From assembly GCA_021234535.1 (NCBI GenBank), contig CM037846.1:18493814-18557813 (forward strand): a stretch of 64,000 nt of DNA, given 5' to 3'. This document shows positions 20,201-32,877 of this stretch, one piece after another. Both the position numbers and the translations under genes were made by a program. Each line of letters begins with the position of its first letter. The stretch's first letter is position 1. The DNA is from Stichopus chloronotus (Eukaryota; Echinodermata; Holothuroidea; Aspidochirotida; Stichopodidae). The notes beneath the pieces are model-generated. The model was not told the origin of the DNA, made no database searches, and was given only the letters and a program-made list of their open reading frames with translations.

Positions 20201-23200
20201 AATATATAAGGCGATTCTCCAAATAAATTTTGACTTTCTTAATTGTATAAAAGAAAAGAAAGAAACATGTGTATGAACTAATACACTACTTGTGGGAACT
20301 ATAAAGCCAATGATTAATAAAGGTTTAAACAGCATTTTACGATAGTATGACACAATGATTGTACTACTAATGGAATAAATATGATACATCCACATTTTGT
20401 GATTGAAAATCGTGCTAAGTAAAGGGGAGCTATGCGTGTAGATCAAGCAACTATCATTAGAGAAGACGCAAAATTTGGAAGAGTGGATTATTTACCGAAT
20501 CTGCTGATGTATAGTAAGCCGGTAGCAACCCCTGAACTCAGAATTGAAAAACATCAAATAGAAATAAAAATCAACGAAGTGAGAACTGAGACATGTAGGA
20601 GAAAGAGAGATTGGTGTTGCTTGATGCTTACTTTGTATCGATGCAATTACGTCATAGGCTGGTCGTCATAGCAATCATGTCGTATAGACTTCGTCTTGGC
20701 ATTGAATATGGCAATAGGCATTGAATCCGCTCGTATAGGTATTTATATATTTTATTGTGTGTCATACGAAAAGCTAGGATCGTGTTTAAGTAACCGTAAA
20801 TGTTGTTGTGTCGGGGGGGGGGGGGCCTGATCTTACTTGATGAAGACCTTTCATTTAAAATTTTTGACCTATACGTATCAGTAAGCGCTCCCAATCACTC
20901 CCACCCCTAGCATAGTTTCCTGGTAAAAATAGAAAACAAAAGTTGATGACCGCACCGATTTTTTTTTTTTTTTGCATACGGTACTTCTTTTAGGATTCAG
21001 TGTTGATAAGTCATGAACTTTTTTTGTCTGAAGTTTGGATGCAGTTATTCTTGTAAATCAAAGTCATGTACCGCCACACGTACAAAACGACGGGAGGTGG
21101 GGAGGTGGGAAGAAGCCGAGGAGCTCAGCCTATGGTAGCATGTCCCTATTAATTGACCCATTGACTTTCACACTAAATCGTAAAAGTAATTTAGACTTCT
21201 AGGCCTCGTGGAAGTTTTAGCCACATATGGCCTACGACTCTATGGAAAGCTGATGTTTTGGACTTTCATGGCACTTTCAGTTTTCCGTATTCGAGGGTTA
21301 AATTTTACGCTAGAGGTCAACAAACTTTTTGATATGTGTGATGCGGTTTATACAAATGTTTTCCTTCGTCGACCTAAAACGTTGAAAAAGGCAATAACAT
21401 CGTCATAATTACATCAATTGTCCAATTTTTCACACTACATATACTTCAACCCTCCTGTTTCAACATCCAAATAACAGGAAAAACCCAACTTTTAGCTCAC
21501 TAATAGTAAAAAAAAAGATTTGTAGGGCCTTTCACAGAAACAGGTGAACACTTGATCACTTGAAATCTTCCAGCCGCTATACAGGTTATGCTATCCTATA
21601 TAAAGTATCTAAAATGCGAACAATGTACGTGTTATTCTGTTCTCCGGTTAACATCTGGCCTTCGGATGAATTAATGACATCGATAAAAACTCATTACTTT
21701 TATAATACCTTTTTTTTTTCTCTCTCTCTCTCTCTCTATCTTTATAAGGAAAACATACTCTTTAACGAACGGAAACTTCGACAGTTTGTTGGAACTTTGC
21801 CGCCCCCAGCAATCGTTGGAGGCCATGCTGCCTTTGTTTCATTTCCCCGGTGAGTTTATATATACAGTAACCGATAAGACCATACCATCACACATGTATG
21901 GGTGTAACACGTGTAACTCGACGCAAACTATGACGGGAATGATGACCCACATGAAATGGAACAGTCTACTTTATAGCAGCCTATTGCAAAGAAACTTTCC
22001 AAGTGCTTTCAACTGGCCAAGCTGGATGCAAAAATTGTTGGCGCTAACTATGCAGAAACATTATCCGCTATAAAAAAATCAAATTATCGTCTGAATGTGG
22101 TACGTGCTATCGCGGTGTAACTGTTAAAAATGTTGTAATTGTTAAAAACACAGGCTTTGATTTCAGAAATCATTCAGAAATGATTAAACCCCCCTCCCAC
22201 CCCTCCTCATTAGGAACATTCTTTTTGTTTTTATATAGCAAAAGCCCAGTGAGATACGTAAACGTGTTGCGAGATCCTGTGGAGAGGCTAGTGTCACATT
22301 ACTATTTTGAACTAAATGGCGACTTAGTAAATGTGAATTTCCTCAACATGGCACCATCTGACAACAAGCCGGTGAGATATTGTTCAGATCTGCTCAACGA
22401 GCGAATGGAGTGATGCAGAGTTGTTTGTCTTGAAGGGGTGGTTGGTATCCTGTGGAATCATTTACATTTTCCTTAACGAGTCAGAACGTGATTTAATCAC
22501 ACAATAGAAATCTCCATGATGATTCAAGGCCGCTAAAATCTTGTCTTCTGCCTAAATTAAAAAATTTACTCTTCTTTGTTACTATCTGCTTATCGGCATA
22601 TAATGATGTCAAAAAGCTTAAGAGAAATCTAGTCATTTGATGTCTAACTGACCGTGTTATTGTTTGCCACCTGGGTAAGACATGCTCTTATTCTCATTGA
22701 AGTGATTGCAATGTCCTGAGTCGATGAGGTTGATAACAAGATATAGGCCTACCACGATTATTTTGGTCTAAGTGAGGTATTTAGTAGCTTCAGTTTAGCA
22801 TGTAAACTTTGAATTACTACGTAAGAATCTTTCCCCTACCACTAACGGAGGAAGAGGGGGGGGGGGGGAGGGAGAGGAATGTACTTATTCTCAGTTAGTT
22901 TGATAAAGTTAGTAAAGTGGTAGAAACTTTTAATAAAAAATGAGAGAGCAATAATTTACTTTCGAGATAGAAGAGAGATGCAAGATATTCTTCATATATA
23001 TAGAGAAGGGAATGGGACCCTAGATCAGTGTACAGATTCGGCTACCAATACATGGCAGTGTATGAAAATGAGAGAAAATGGAGGATGCGGTAAGCTGTCC
23101 GATAGGCCTACACATGGGAGGATCACAGCAAGTGGAATGAGGTATGGTGGTACCGTTTCCAGTGGGAGGAGAAAGGTAGTCTCAATTTTTCAATTCAATT

Positions 23201-26200
23201 TTCCCGATGTTCCAGCGGACTTGTCTTATAACTTGCAAACGTCTATTTTCTTTTATTATTCAGAGTCTGGACGAGTGCATACTTGATTCAGAGTGCAAGC
23301 GAACCAGATACGATAAACTTCTGTTGACAACAATTAGTCAACTGTGTGGCACAGGGCCAGTGTGTAGGTAAGTATACGTTTCATTTAAGACAAAGAATCA
23401 AATGTAACTTGACACCATCTCGTAAATTTTTGCATTGTTCCCTGCCCCTTTCTTTTGTCAACTGCTTCTTAGGAGACAAAGCACAATCTATTAAAATATA
23501 CAAAGGGGGTGGGGGGGGGGGGAAGGAAAACTGAAAGGAAACATGCTTTTTCGTTTCAGCCTTTCTAAACATGAGTCATAACCATGTAAAGATTGAAAGC
23601 AGAGAATAAATGAACAGTAAAAATTCTGACCAATATATCCAATCTTAATCCATTATCATTTTTGAGAGAGGATATTTGTCCTTGTGGGGTACATCTTACA
23701 TAACTGATCTTTCTTCTTGCACGTTCTCCTTGCATATCGGATGTAAGCATGTACTCTACTACAGATTTGATACAAAGAGGGAAAAATTAATCACAGAGCG
23801 TCGCAGTAGAGAGCAAAATTCTCACACTCAACTAAAAAATAAGCATATTTATAGCCGATTTGGAAGGAAAGAGCAAAAAGGTATGTAAGATGTACTGTAT
23901 TTCACAAATACCTATTGTTCTGGGGTTTTACAGTGGCTTCGAAGTAGAGACTTATATTGTCACATGAGCTGTGGAAATAATTTGGTAAATCTACCTTTTT
24001 CGAATTTTCATTTTTTTCAATTTTTAAGTTTTTTTTATTTTTTCACTATACGCGTTGAGTGCCATTATAGTTTTTCATAAAACTAGGGCGCTTCCATAGT
24101 GACGCCAGTGTCTCACTTCAAAAGTTCAATATTTCGGTTATGTAGATCGTGTTAATTGGGTTCTCTATACAAAAAGCAGATAAACAAAAAAACAACACTA
24201 GCTGTAATTAGGGTTCCGTAGGTGTAATATGTAAATACCGCCCTCACTTTGGTGCAGGCTTCAAAAAAAAAAAAAAAGATTAATTTTCACCATTTCGATA
24301 TTATGTTGAGAGTAAGTCTACTAACTCGACATTGAGAAATTAAACATGTCGACTTTTTCTCTCAGGTGATATATATATCTTTACCAACTAGTGTTTACAT
24401 GGACGTCGGATGTCGACATGATAAAATTACATTTACCAGTTCAGAATTATTTGAAACCTGAGTTTAGACATTTGAAACAGATGTATTTGAAAATGAAGTT
24501 ATAGACGTATTGACGTGACACCTATAGACACCGTGACGTGACAGCTACAAACTTAGTGACGCGACACTCATAGACATAGTAACGTGACACCTATGGATAT
24601 AGTGACGTGACACCTATAGACAAAGTAACGTGACACCTATAAATATAGTGACTTGACACCTATAGACAAAGTAACGGGACACCTATGGATATAGTGACGT
24701 GACACCTATAGACAAAGTAACGGGACACCTATGGATATAGTGACGTGACACCTATAGACACGGTGACGTGACACCTGTTGTTGTCCTTTTTCGACCTGTT
24801 CATTTCTTTGAATTTTAATATAAACATAGTGAATTATCTCGACAATATCGTTACCGATACTTTAAGCCCGACATCAGTTAAAGTCATCTGGCATCATATT
24901 TTGCATCCTCGTATAATCAGCCATGTTGCTCCTTGGTTCAACTATTTTCAGTCGTTTTGAAAATATCCTCGTCTAATTATCTGTAAATGTTTCCTTTGAC
25001 ATGAGCAGAACTCTATCCCGAAAGGCGATGTTAAAGGCAAAGAGCAACTTAAATAATTACGCAATGATCGGACTCACGGAGGATCTTAATACCACGGTTC
25101 TGCTTCTCGAGAAAACGTTTCCTACGATGATGGATGGGCTCCACCTTGAGTTCAGAAATAGCGAAAAAGGTAACTGTTGAGTCATATATACTGTACTGGT
25201 AATCTTACAATTACAGGTATCACTGTCTTATTTAAGGTGGGTGGGGAGCAAGGGGTAAGTTGCAAGTGTCCCCCAAAAGCGAAATATCTAAATTCGAACT
25301 TTGTGATAAAAGATGTGAAGAAGGGGAAATGATTGTCAAAAAGGTTCTAAGTCGCTACTTTCATATTTGAGTGTTTTTAGGGTTGAATGGACCAGTGTAT
25401 CATAGGCCACTTTTATTCAGATTATCCGTTCGAACAATATACAGTTTGCCCCGAAAATAGTAAAAAAAAAAACGCTTCCAACCCAAACTGTGGTGGGGGG
25501 GGGGGAGTGGGAGACAGTTGTCCTAGTTCCCCCTATCCCGTGCTGGTAACAGAAAGGGTGACATGACCATCAGTAGTGTGGTACGCAGTCTGGTATTGTA
25601 TGAAATAATAGTGACGATAACATTGGAAGAGCTTAGCATGTGCTTTGCCAGAAAAAAACAAAAACAAAAAAACTATCGCCACAGGTCCATGGATCATCAC
25701 ACTGGGCTGTACCAAACACGGTGGAAGGAAGTAACCCCGCCCTCAAAATCACGGTCTACCGAATCCCCCTCTTACTGTACTGCCGCAAAGGTTGGGTGCG
25801 TACGGGTACGACTAGTTACATGGGTAGAAAAATATATATGTATACCAAAGTTGGTTAAAAAGTACCCATTTGGGTAACGTGTGTCCCAAAAAGGATATTT
25901 TGTTTTTTCAACATATTTTTTTACGTAACTGAGCTTGTAATGAGGTACACGTAACCCACTAGTGTAAAAGCTTACCCGACTGTTTTTAGAGTACACTTGA
26001 AAGTCCAGTGAGTCGTGTGGCACACTTTATGAAAAGCAATCTGGGTACCTTGGCCTAGTTGTCATTAAAATGTTAACGTGTTTCTCTTCCCATTGCACGA
26101 TCTATATGACGCAGCTGGTGGAAACATATTGGCGAGTGTTGAAAACATTCTTTTTTAGTCTGATTCGATTCAAGCAGAATTTTTTTTAAAAAAAAGGAGA

Positions 26201-26749
26201 AAAAAAACGAAAAAAAAACCCCGACGGAATGCAAACATGCATCGTGCTTTTGATGATGTTACCTGTCCTAGCTACTCACAGTAATTGATACGGAAATAAT
26301 AGGAATTGGGCTCTCACAAACAGCACATTGATACCACGCTGCAGTCATTTTATTGTCATTCAAAATTAGTGTCTGAAAATCTGTATTTCTTTTTTTTTTT
26401 GACAAAACCTTCCTTAATGGATAATTGAGACCATTGAAGTTTTCAACCGCACTCAGTGATTAAGAGTAAGACCCACAACGAAGTACAGCTTATATCTCAA
26501 ATTAGCATTTATGCATTTGATGTACCTGACGACCAGTGTTTCATTAAGTCGTTTCGTATTTCTAATCAATACTGAATTACGTATCTTCCTCTTTTGCCAG
26601 CGTCTCTGATGAAATTCAAAACGACGGGTAAGATGGCACCTTCTCCAGAGACGGTTAAAATCCTTCAAAGGGATTTAGCACTGGAGTACGAAATATACCA
26701 TGAAGTGAAAGGAAGATTTCATGAACTTAAAGCCAAAATGGAATTATAG
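17063..26749 (+). CDS. Golgi 2-O-sulfotransferase (HS2ST/UST-type), eight exons
   Basis: Predicted to move sulfate from PAPS to the 2-O position of hexuronic acid in heparan or dermatan/chondroitin sulfate, in the Golgi lumen. Exons: 17063-17246, 17939-18021 (tentative), 19769-19888, 21749-21849, 22239-22371, 23264-23367, 25009-25169, 26601-26749. They give 344 residues; vertebrate HS2ST has 356. Visible: a short basic N-terminus, a type II membrane anchor (residues 15-32), the 5' PAPS loop PKTGCRS (99-105), His155 in GGHAAF at the catalytic-base position of HS2ST, and the 3' PAPS motif RDPVERLVSHYYF (174-186). Four cysteines (212, 218, 235, 241) match the HS2ST disulfide pairs, and a sequon lies at Asn269. 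The second histidine of the HS2ST HGH motif is missing, as in uronyl 2-sulfotransferase, so the substrate could be either glycosaminoglycan. Confidence 0.9.
17939..18021 (+). CDS. Sulfotransferase exon 2, tentative stem-region exon
   Basis: Exon 1 ends in phase 1 and exon 3 starts in phase 0, so an exon of length 3n+2 is needed. This 83-nt interval has an excellent donor (ATG/GTAAGT), is open in the required frame and ends EYEEWGSPLYGM. A 26-nt version (17996-18021) using an acceptor after a better pyrimidine tract also keeps phase. Only transcripts can decide between them. Confidence 0.5.
18350..18430. repeat. Short imperfect tandem of AGGATAGGCTACTA
   Basis: Four to five imperfect copies of AGGATAGGCTACTA in a sulfotransferase intron. 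Nothing else is recognisable in the intron around it. Confidence 0.6.
19769..19888 (+). CDS. Sulfotransferase exon 3: 5' PAPS-binding loop
   Basis: Acceptor TATTTACAG, donor CCC/GTGAGT, phase 0 at both ends. Encodes NHVIFFNAIPKTGCRS, the P-loop-like phosphosulfate-binding motif with Lys100, followed by a helix (IVRAATFLIAKRQH). Confidence 0.92.
21749..21849 (+). CDS. Sulfotransferase exon 4: catalytic histidine
   Basis: Preceded by a (TC)n pyrimidine tract and TTATAAG acceptor. Encodes NERKLRQFVGTLPPPAIVGGHAAFVSF. The His aligns with the HS2ST catalytic base; the first His of HGH is Gly here. Donor CCCG/GTGAGT, phase 2. Confidence 0.9.
22239..22371 (+). CDS. Sulfotransferase exon 5: 3' PAPS-binding motif
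   Basis: Acceptor TTTTTATATAG. Encodes RYVNVLRDPVERLVSHYYF, with the Arg-Asp-Pro and Ser residues that bind the 3' phosphate, then ELNGDLVNVNFLNM. Donor CCG/GTGAGA, phase 0. Confidence 0.93.
23264..23367 (+). CDS. Sulfotransferase exon 6: disulfide-loop segment
   Basis: Acceptor TTTTATTATTCAG. Encodes SLDECILDSECKRTRYDK through SQLCGTGPVC. The four cysteines match the two disulfides of the HS2ST fold. Donor TGTAG/GTAAGT, phase 2. Confidence 0.92.
24511..24777. repeat. 23-bp minisatellite, GTGACGTGACACCTATAGAC-type
   Basis: About 11-12 units of 23 bp alternate between a TAGACAAAGTAACG(T/G)GACACC form and a GGATATAGTGACGTGACACC form, giving a 46-bp higher-order repeat. Every second unit contains TGACGTGA, close to a CRE/ATF site. 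It lies in sulfotransferase intron 6. Confidence 0.9.
25009..25169 (+). CDS. Sulfotransferase exon 7: conserved NYAMIGLTEDL segment
   Basis: Acceptor GAGCAG. Encodes RKAMLKAKSNLNNYAMIGLT then EDLNTTVLLLEKTFP, matching the family pattern (NLxxxxxVGxTEEL...LLE). Donor AAAAAG/GTAACT, phase 1. Confidence 0.92.
26226..26260. repeat. Fragment of the hairpin-ended element family
   Basis: GGAATGCAAACATGCATCG followed by TTTTGATGATG resembles the 5' end of the elements at 35331 and 43174 (AGAATGCATACATGCATTG then GGTTTCGATGATC). It seems to be an isolated tip in sulfotransferase intron 7. Confidence 0.5.
26601..26749 (+). CDS. Sulfotransferase exon 8: C terminus and stop
   Basis: Acceptor CTCTTTTGCCAG. 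Encodes the C-terminal helix region (SPETVKILQRDLALEYEIY through KAKMEL) and a TAG stop, matching the HS2ST ending. No clear AATAAA is seen downstream. Confidence 0.92.
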
Positions 26750-27719
26750 CGTCATCAGTGCAAGAACTCCTACATTCCACCCAGATTTGGTAAATTTATG
26801 GGCAATACATTGTCAAGGCATCATCAGGGTCATCAAGACCCTGAAAATCAGAGGCTGTGACAGTCGGTTCTGGCAACTCAAAGTTTTTATGAATATGAGT
26901 GTCCGGACATTTTCAAGACTCCAACAAGGGAGTCGCTGGTGATTGACGGATGGATCCAAAGGAGGAAGTGAGGGGAGGGGGGGGGGGAGGCAACGGGGAT
27001 GGTGGACCCACTCAAAGGTGGGCCGAAAGGAATTGTTTCTGAAAATTTAATGATTTGGAAATTTCTGAAAACAAGCAAGTGTGGATTCTTTTCCGTTTCA
27101 TACACGTCCCCGAAAGTCTAAAGGCCGAATAATTAATACTTCACTGACGACTAAAAATGCTGTAGCGGACGGCAACTGCCACATTGTTTTTATTTTCTCC
27201 CGTATAAATCCCTACAGAAATGTCACGAACAACACAAAAGACAGATTACTGTGTGACGTCGCCGGCATAAACGTTAATTCAAATCGTTGTTTCTCCTTCT
27301 CAGTAACAGCTCCGGGCTTATGCTCATGCTTGCCTGCTAGGGCATTCACCCCCTCCTTCATGGAACTCACAATGTAACTACATTCTGCTGTGTACCATAC
27401 AATTGCTTATATTGTAATGCGAACTTAGATACACAAAGTGCACACATACAATGTGTGGTTATCGCTATGTACTCATGTCTGCATTAATGGTACATGGCCA
27501 TCATATTTCTACCTTATGTGTGTCTGCGGGATGGAGTTGCTGTGATCAGCAATGAGTACACTATCAATTTTCCTTGGACTATAGCTGCTGCAGTAACTGC
27601 AAAAGTTGAAAACATTTGTGAGAGGCCAGAATTGAATTCGAGATTGCATGATCTCAGGAAAACAGACATTAAAATTTTAAGACCAATCTTGTTTGTCTAG
27701 TTTTCTTTAACAGTAATAG

Positions 27720-27872
27720 AGATTATTAATCTGTAATTCCAGATTAGTAATCTATAAGTACAGATTAATAATCACTATTTACAGATTATTAATCTGTTAA
27801 TACAGATTATTAATCTGTTATCACAGATTATTAATCTGTTATTACAGATTATTACTCTGTTATTACAGATTG
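27720..27872. repeat. 20-bp palindromic satellite, CAGATTATTAATCTG
   Basis: Six to eight tandem units of about 20 bp, each containing the near-perfect palindrome CAGATTATTAATCTG. The array begins with diverged units and becomes more regular, about 1 kb downstream of the sulfotransferase stop. Confidence 0.9.
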
Positions 27873-28066
27873 AAAATATTTATATAGATGGCACTAATAG
27901 GTTTTCGTACTTTTTTCGTACTATTTTATGGAAGTGTTCGTATGTTTGTACGGACATTCAACCTACGTCTCTACCAGCAACGTGCGATAGAATGATGGTA
28001 CTACGCGCCAAGGTCATAAAACATTGTAAAGATAAAGTCGGCCACCACTTTGAAGTTATTTAGTTG

Positions 28067-29703
28067 AACAAGAGCCCGAGCGCACTACGTGGTACCTTGC
28101 ATGAATGTAGAGTAATGTAAATTATGGAGGAAAAGTATCATAGTTTACTTTGCCTAATAGTGCATATGGCATTTCTGACCATGAACCCTCATATACTCAA
28201 CATTCCACAGTTACCCTAGTGCTAGTTATGTGATAGACCCACTTTTGTGCCATAAAATCTGTAGAAAAAGAAACATACTTCTTGATTTTATAAAATGACC
28301 CATATGTCGCATTTCCGACATTGGACCCCAAACATGACAAACACCCAGATGGAACCACTTTCATAGTGCTAATGTAACCACCCATCAACAGTGTTACAAT
28401 CTAAAAGAGAAAAAGTACTTTGCATTTCATAAAATGGCCACAGGGACCATCCATCACTAAATTTATAATACCACAAAGATACCACTTTGTCAACTTAGTG
28501 CCATGGGCCCTTGGACCCAAACATCTAGAAAGAACGACCACAGTAGAGATGTGACACAACCTTAACTTGTACCATACAATCTGAAGGAGAAACATTTTGC
28601 ACATTGTCATAAAATGGCCCATTTCAGACCTTGGACCTGATATTCGTAAACAGCCTGAATGTACCACTACCATAATCATTATGTGACACTTCAAATTAGT
28701 ACCATACAATTTGTAGAAGTTTGCACCTTGCATGATTCATAAAATGGTCCATTTAGACCTTGGACCCCAAAATACTGAACACCCCTAAGGCACGCCCAGA
28801 GTAGTAGTAATGTGATACAACCTGAACTTAATTGTAAATTCTGATGAGAAGTAATTGGTCTACTTTCAAACACTGAGCACTTTGGGCCACCCATGCCATG
28901 GCCCACATGTGACCTCTCAACCCCACATTTTGCACACTCACAAAGGGCTCATTAACCCAAGGAGCATTGTTCCCAAAGTTTCAAGAAAATGCATCAAATA
29001 TTGTACCAGAGAGCAATTGTGAACAGGTTAAGGTTGCGAACAGGTTGAGGTCGAAAAATAAAGAGCTAAAAGCCTCATCACAATTACAGCTCACACGTGG
29101 TAGGAAGTAAAAGTCACAAATGTTTAGTTACCTTTTACTTTGTACTACTACATAGAACCCTCAATGTTCTTACACAAAAGCAAACACAGCAATTACAGTA
29201 ATAGACCATATAAGCATCCAAAGCATGAGAGAGGCGAAATTGCCACCTCCATACCTACATTGTACTGAGGTATCAAATTCCTCCAGATGATATACAGTGT
29301 AACAAATAGGATTTTCAGGCAAAAGTGGCATGGTAGCCCATGCGTGCCATGATATCACTACATAGGGCTTGAATAGGCCCCCTACCCCTTGCTTAACCTC
29401 CACAAAAAAAAATCAAATTTGTCCTCTGACTTTAATGCATCCACGTACCAAGTATAAAATCTCTCCAAGCTTTCTACCTTGAGATACAAAGTTCTCAGAG
29501 TTTGTCCCCCCCAGTCACCCCCAGATAACCTCCACCAAAAACATAGGGGCACACCCTCTCTCAATACGGCACCTCTACATACCAAGTTTGACTATCATCC
29601 GACTTTCCTATATTGTGTTAGTGCATACCAAAGCAATTGTCACACACACATATACACGCCAACCTGACGGCATAGGTGCCTTTGCTGACGCAAGGAACCA
29701 AAA
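28067..29703 (+). mobile_element. Hairpin-ended tandem-core element, copy A (degraded)
   Basis: Starts AACAAGAGCCCGAG then GGTACCTTGC (28091-28100). It ends in a hairpin with arms GGTGCCTT and AAGGAACC (29676-29699) plus an A-run. The core has diverged units of CATAAAATGGCCCAT...TTGGACCCCAAA at 28290, 28429, 28609 and 28739, then a module ending in a CA-rich tract. Mismatches between the arms mark it as an old copy. It has no ORF of its own; the reading frames here are repeat translations. Confidence 0.65.
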
Positions 29704-32700
29704 CGGCACCAGCGAGGGGTATGGCTCAATGCCCCAACCTTGAACAGTTACTGCTATTGAGACATATTTATTGAGACATATATATTGAGAATGAGACATA
29801 TTTACTAGGACATTATTTATTTATTCATTTATTCCAACCTTTCACAAGAGACAGGACCAACAGGAGGGGCGGCTGTTGCTGTTCTGTGGGTGCAACATGT
29901 CTGATGACACAGCACACTTCAATAATAGTTTTTAAGCCAAATTCATTCACAGTTAGACTTATTTGACATCACTTTTTTGAAGCCAATGCAAGAGGTTTGT
30001 TTTTCCGTCCATCATCACAAATGGACTGTAAAATATTGAGACAAGAATAGTGAATATGAAACATTGGCTATCAAAATATTGACTGATGGGGTCAAGACTA
30101 AAGATGTGTAAAATTTCCTAAGAGGCAAAATTGTCCTGGTCTTTGCCACTTACTCCATGTTGAGACTTCAGACAAAGCTTGACACTACAAAAATTATAAC
30201 CAGAGCAGCTACTGAAACTAATATCTGCTTTTTTATTTTTTTCCCAAATTCACCATCACCAATGAAATGGAACCCAATACAACCAAGACATTCCACATTT
30301 ATAATGTGGTAAATATCATAGACAATGTAAAATACATGATAAAATTTACTCACAGTCAAAAATACTTTCTCTTTCAAAACTAACTTCTCAGATAATAGAT
30401 TACAGTGAATGAAAATCCACGGTATCACTCTTAAAGAGTTTATTGTTTATAGATATCTTCATTGGCATGTTGTGACTATAAACCAAACATAGAAATATGA
30501 AGGTAAACCTTTAATTATTTCAGGTGAGAAGGAAAGTAAACATTGCAACAAATTAAAACACAAAGCTGCTCTTGAAGAAAACAAAGGGTACCTCTTTTGA
30601 TTGTTCTAACTCCTTTGAAAGGATGTTAATTCTATCACAAAAGAAGACAAAGCTAGGGCTCAGATAAGTACAGTAATTACCCTAGTAATGATTTTAAGGT
30701 TATTAAAATTGAAAAGAAAGTAATAGCTCAGACAAATCATAATTGCTTATTATATCCTAACAGGCTATGTCCATCTCCTTGCTGAACTTGAAAATACCAA
30801 TTACATTTACAATGATTTGGGTTAAATAAATTCACTTTAGGAAAAAAGTGACACTAGAAAATGGAGTTAATACAAAAAATAGTTATCTGGCCAGAAAATC
30901 TCTCTCTCCTGGTTCCATATGAAAAGCACTTCTGTATATATGCACTATGATGGTCGGCAGATAAGAGCAAAACTCTGAGCGTGATCTGGTAAGATCTAGT
31001 AAAAAGTAAAATCTAAGCTTTTAGAGTGACCTTTCAAATATATAGGTACTCAAAGTCTGTTCCTAGCCACAATCTCTATGATGACTGGTTTCTTCCAGTG
31101 TTGCACTAAAGGATGGCAATTCATAGTGCTATTCATTGCTTTAAGGATTTAGGGATTATTAATCAAATACCTGAGAAGGTCGTGGCCCCCATCAATCTGT
31201 AAAATGACTGGCTCCTTCTAGGGCTGTACTGATGGATTACAATTCAAAATGCTATAGAATAGCTTTAACACTTTGATGTTTTGTTTTGTTCAGAGTTTGA
31301 ATGGGCCCTCCCCTTTTCATTACTTCACTGCACTCCTGCTGAATGGCCTCATGGGGTCGCAGCATTAATTTTCTTTGACTGGCTTCTCTTGCCGTCATCA
31401 TGAGCATGTTCCTGAGCTCCTGTAAACCTTACTCTGTATGAGAAATGTAAAAGCAGAGTATTTAGAGTTCAAGCTAAAAACTAATTTTTGAGCAACTTAA
31501 AAAAATTAAACTAACATAGCAAATATAGCTACAGCAACTTAGCAACTGTAAAACTACAATAACTTACTTAACTACAGCACAATTCAAGCTAATGCATATA
31601 TGATGAACCTCTACTGTTATCTTATGAGTTTCTGAGTAAATAATGTAGATAAAGTTTTTTTTTTCTGATTGGACTTTTAATTTCCCACCAGATTTTTCTG
31701 ACTCTATTCCGCTTGATCAGCTTCTGAGGAGAGTAGGTGAGCCAATTCAGCCTCTGAGGAGAAAAAGAAATGAGAAAAGAAGAGATGGATTAAAGGAGAA
31801 TCAAGGAAGCACAATTTTTTCAGAATGAACATTTCAAAATTGATGCAAATTAGCTAACAACTGATCCTGAGGTTTTATGATTGGTTATTGAATAATACAA
31901 GCACTGATACTATTGCTAGATAATGAATTCAACAATCTCCCTTAATACTCGTTATTGAACTACTCCTCTCCCGGGGCACGTTCTTTCTCAGTTTCTTACG
32001 AACATTAGAGCATTGCAAGAAGAACAGCCCTTAACAAACATTTACAAGCACATGGCAGCAAAAGATTTTGAATTTCCAACAGGAAAACCTAAATCAACCA
32101 GAGAGATGTTGGGTTATTAGAGAGAACTATCTTTTAAGTGGTACTTTCTAACATGAGAAGAATACATGTGACTCGTGAAAGTTTGAAGTGACTGGTTGAA
32201 TGGTTTATCAACATCGTTGGCTTGCGTACATAGATCCCATATCTAAAGATGAGAACAATGGCTAGCTACCTAATCCACTTAAGATCATCAATCACCACTT
32301 ACAAATCAAGCCATGAGATTGAATGAACACACACATTAACAAGCACTGTAGTGTTACACATTAAGAAGGTGCCTGAATACAAATTTCCTTTAAAGTAGAT
32401 TATCAAGTAAAAGTATGATTTAAGCTGTTCAATTGTGAGTGCTTATTTTCCACTAACAGATTATACTGGGCATGATGTGTTCAAGAAGTTACATGGTTCT
32501 ACTTTCATGAATTTCATTTCAGAGGAAGTCCTCACTCAAACAGTAGAAATGATGAATATATATGGAGGGGTAGCATCAACATCTCAAGCTGAATCTCAGA
32601 CCTAACTTTGTCGTAATATTTCAGGTACCATTACAACAAAGCAGTGTCATATGGACTTGTGAAAAGCGTATTGGCATATCCTTCTTAGCAGTTTCCCTTC

Positions 32701-32877
32701 AAATTCATTGACCTGTTTGAATGTCTCAACAAGCAACATCTGTAAAACACTGCAGATTAAAATATTCTTCAGAAAATTCAAGTACAGATTACAATACCGA
32801 TTCTCTTCCATCTTCATGTTTAGGACAAAAAGTAAACTTGATATAATGATACTTGATACATACAAGGCACTACCATT
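29704..32877. other. AT-rich sequence, no feature recognised
   Basis: Plain AT-rich DNA downstream, in the transcriptional sense, of the minus-strand gene that stops at 32878. It probably contains that gene's 3' UTR. TTTATT (AATAAA on the minus strand) occurs at about 30438, but 2.4 kb from the stop, so I do not assign it. Confidence 0.4.

Noticed and set aside
22978..23286. 102-codon frame just before sulfotransferase exon 6
   Set aside because: It is in a different frame from exon 6, and exons 5 and 6 already join in phase to match the family.
28197..28906. Series of minus-strand frames of 63-110 codons
   Set aside because: They are translations of the diverged core repeats of element A; their mutual similarity comes from the DNA repeat.
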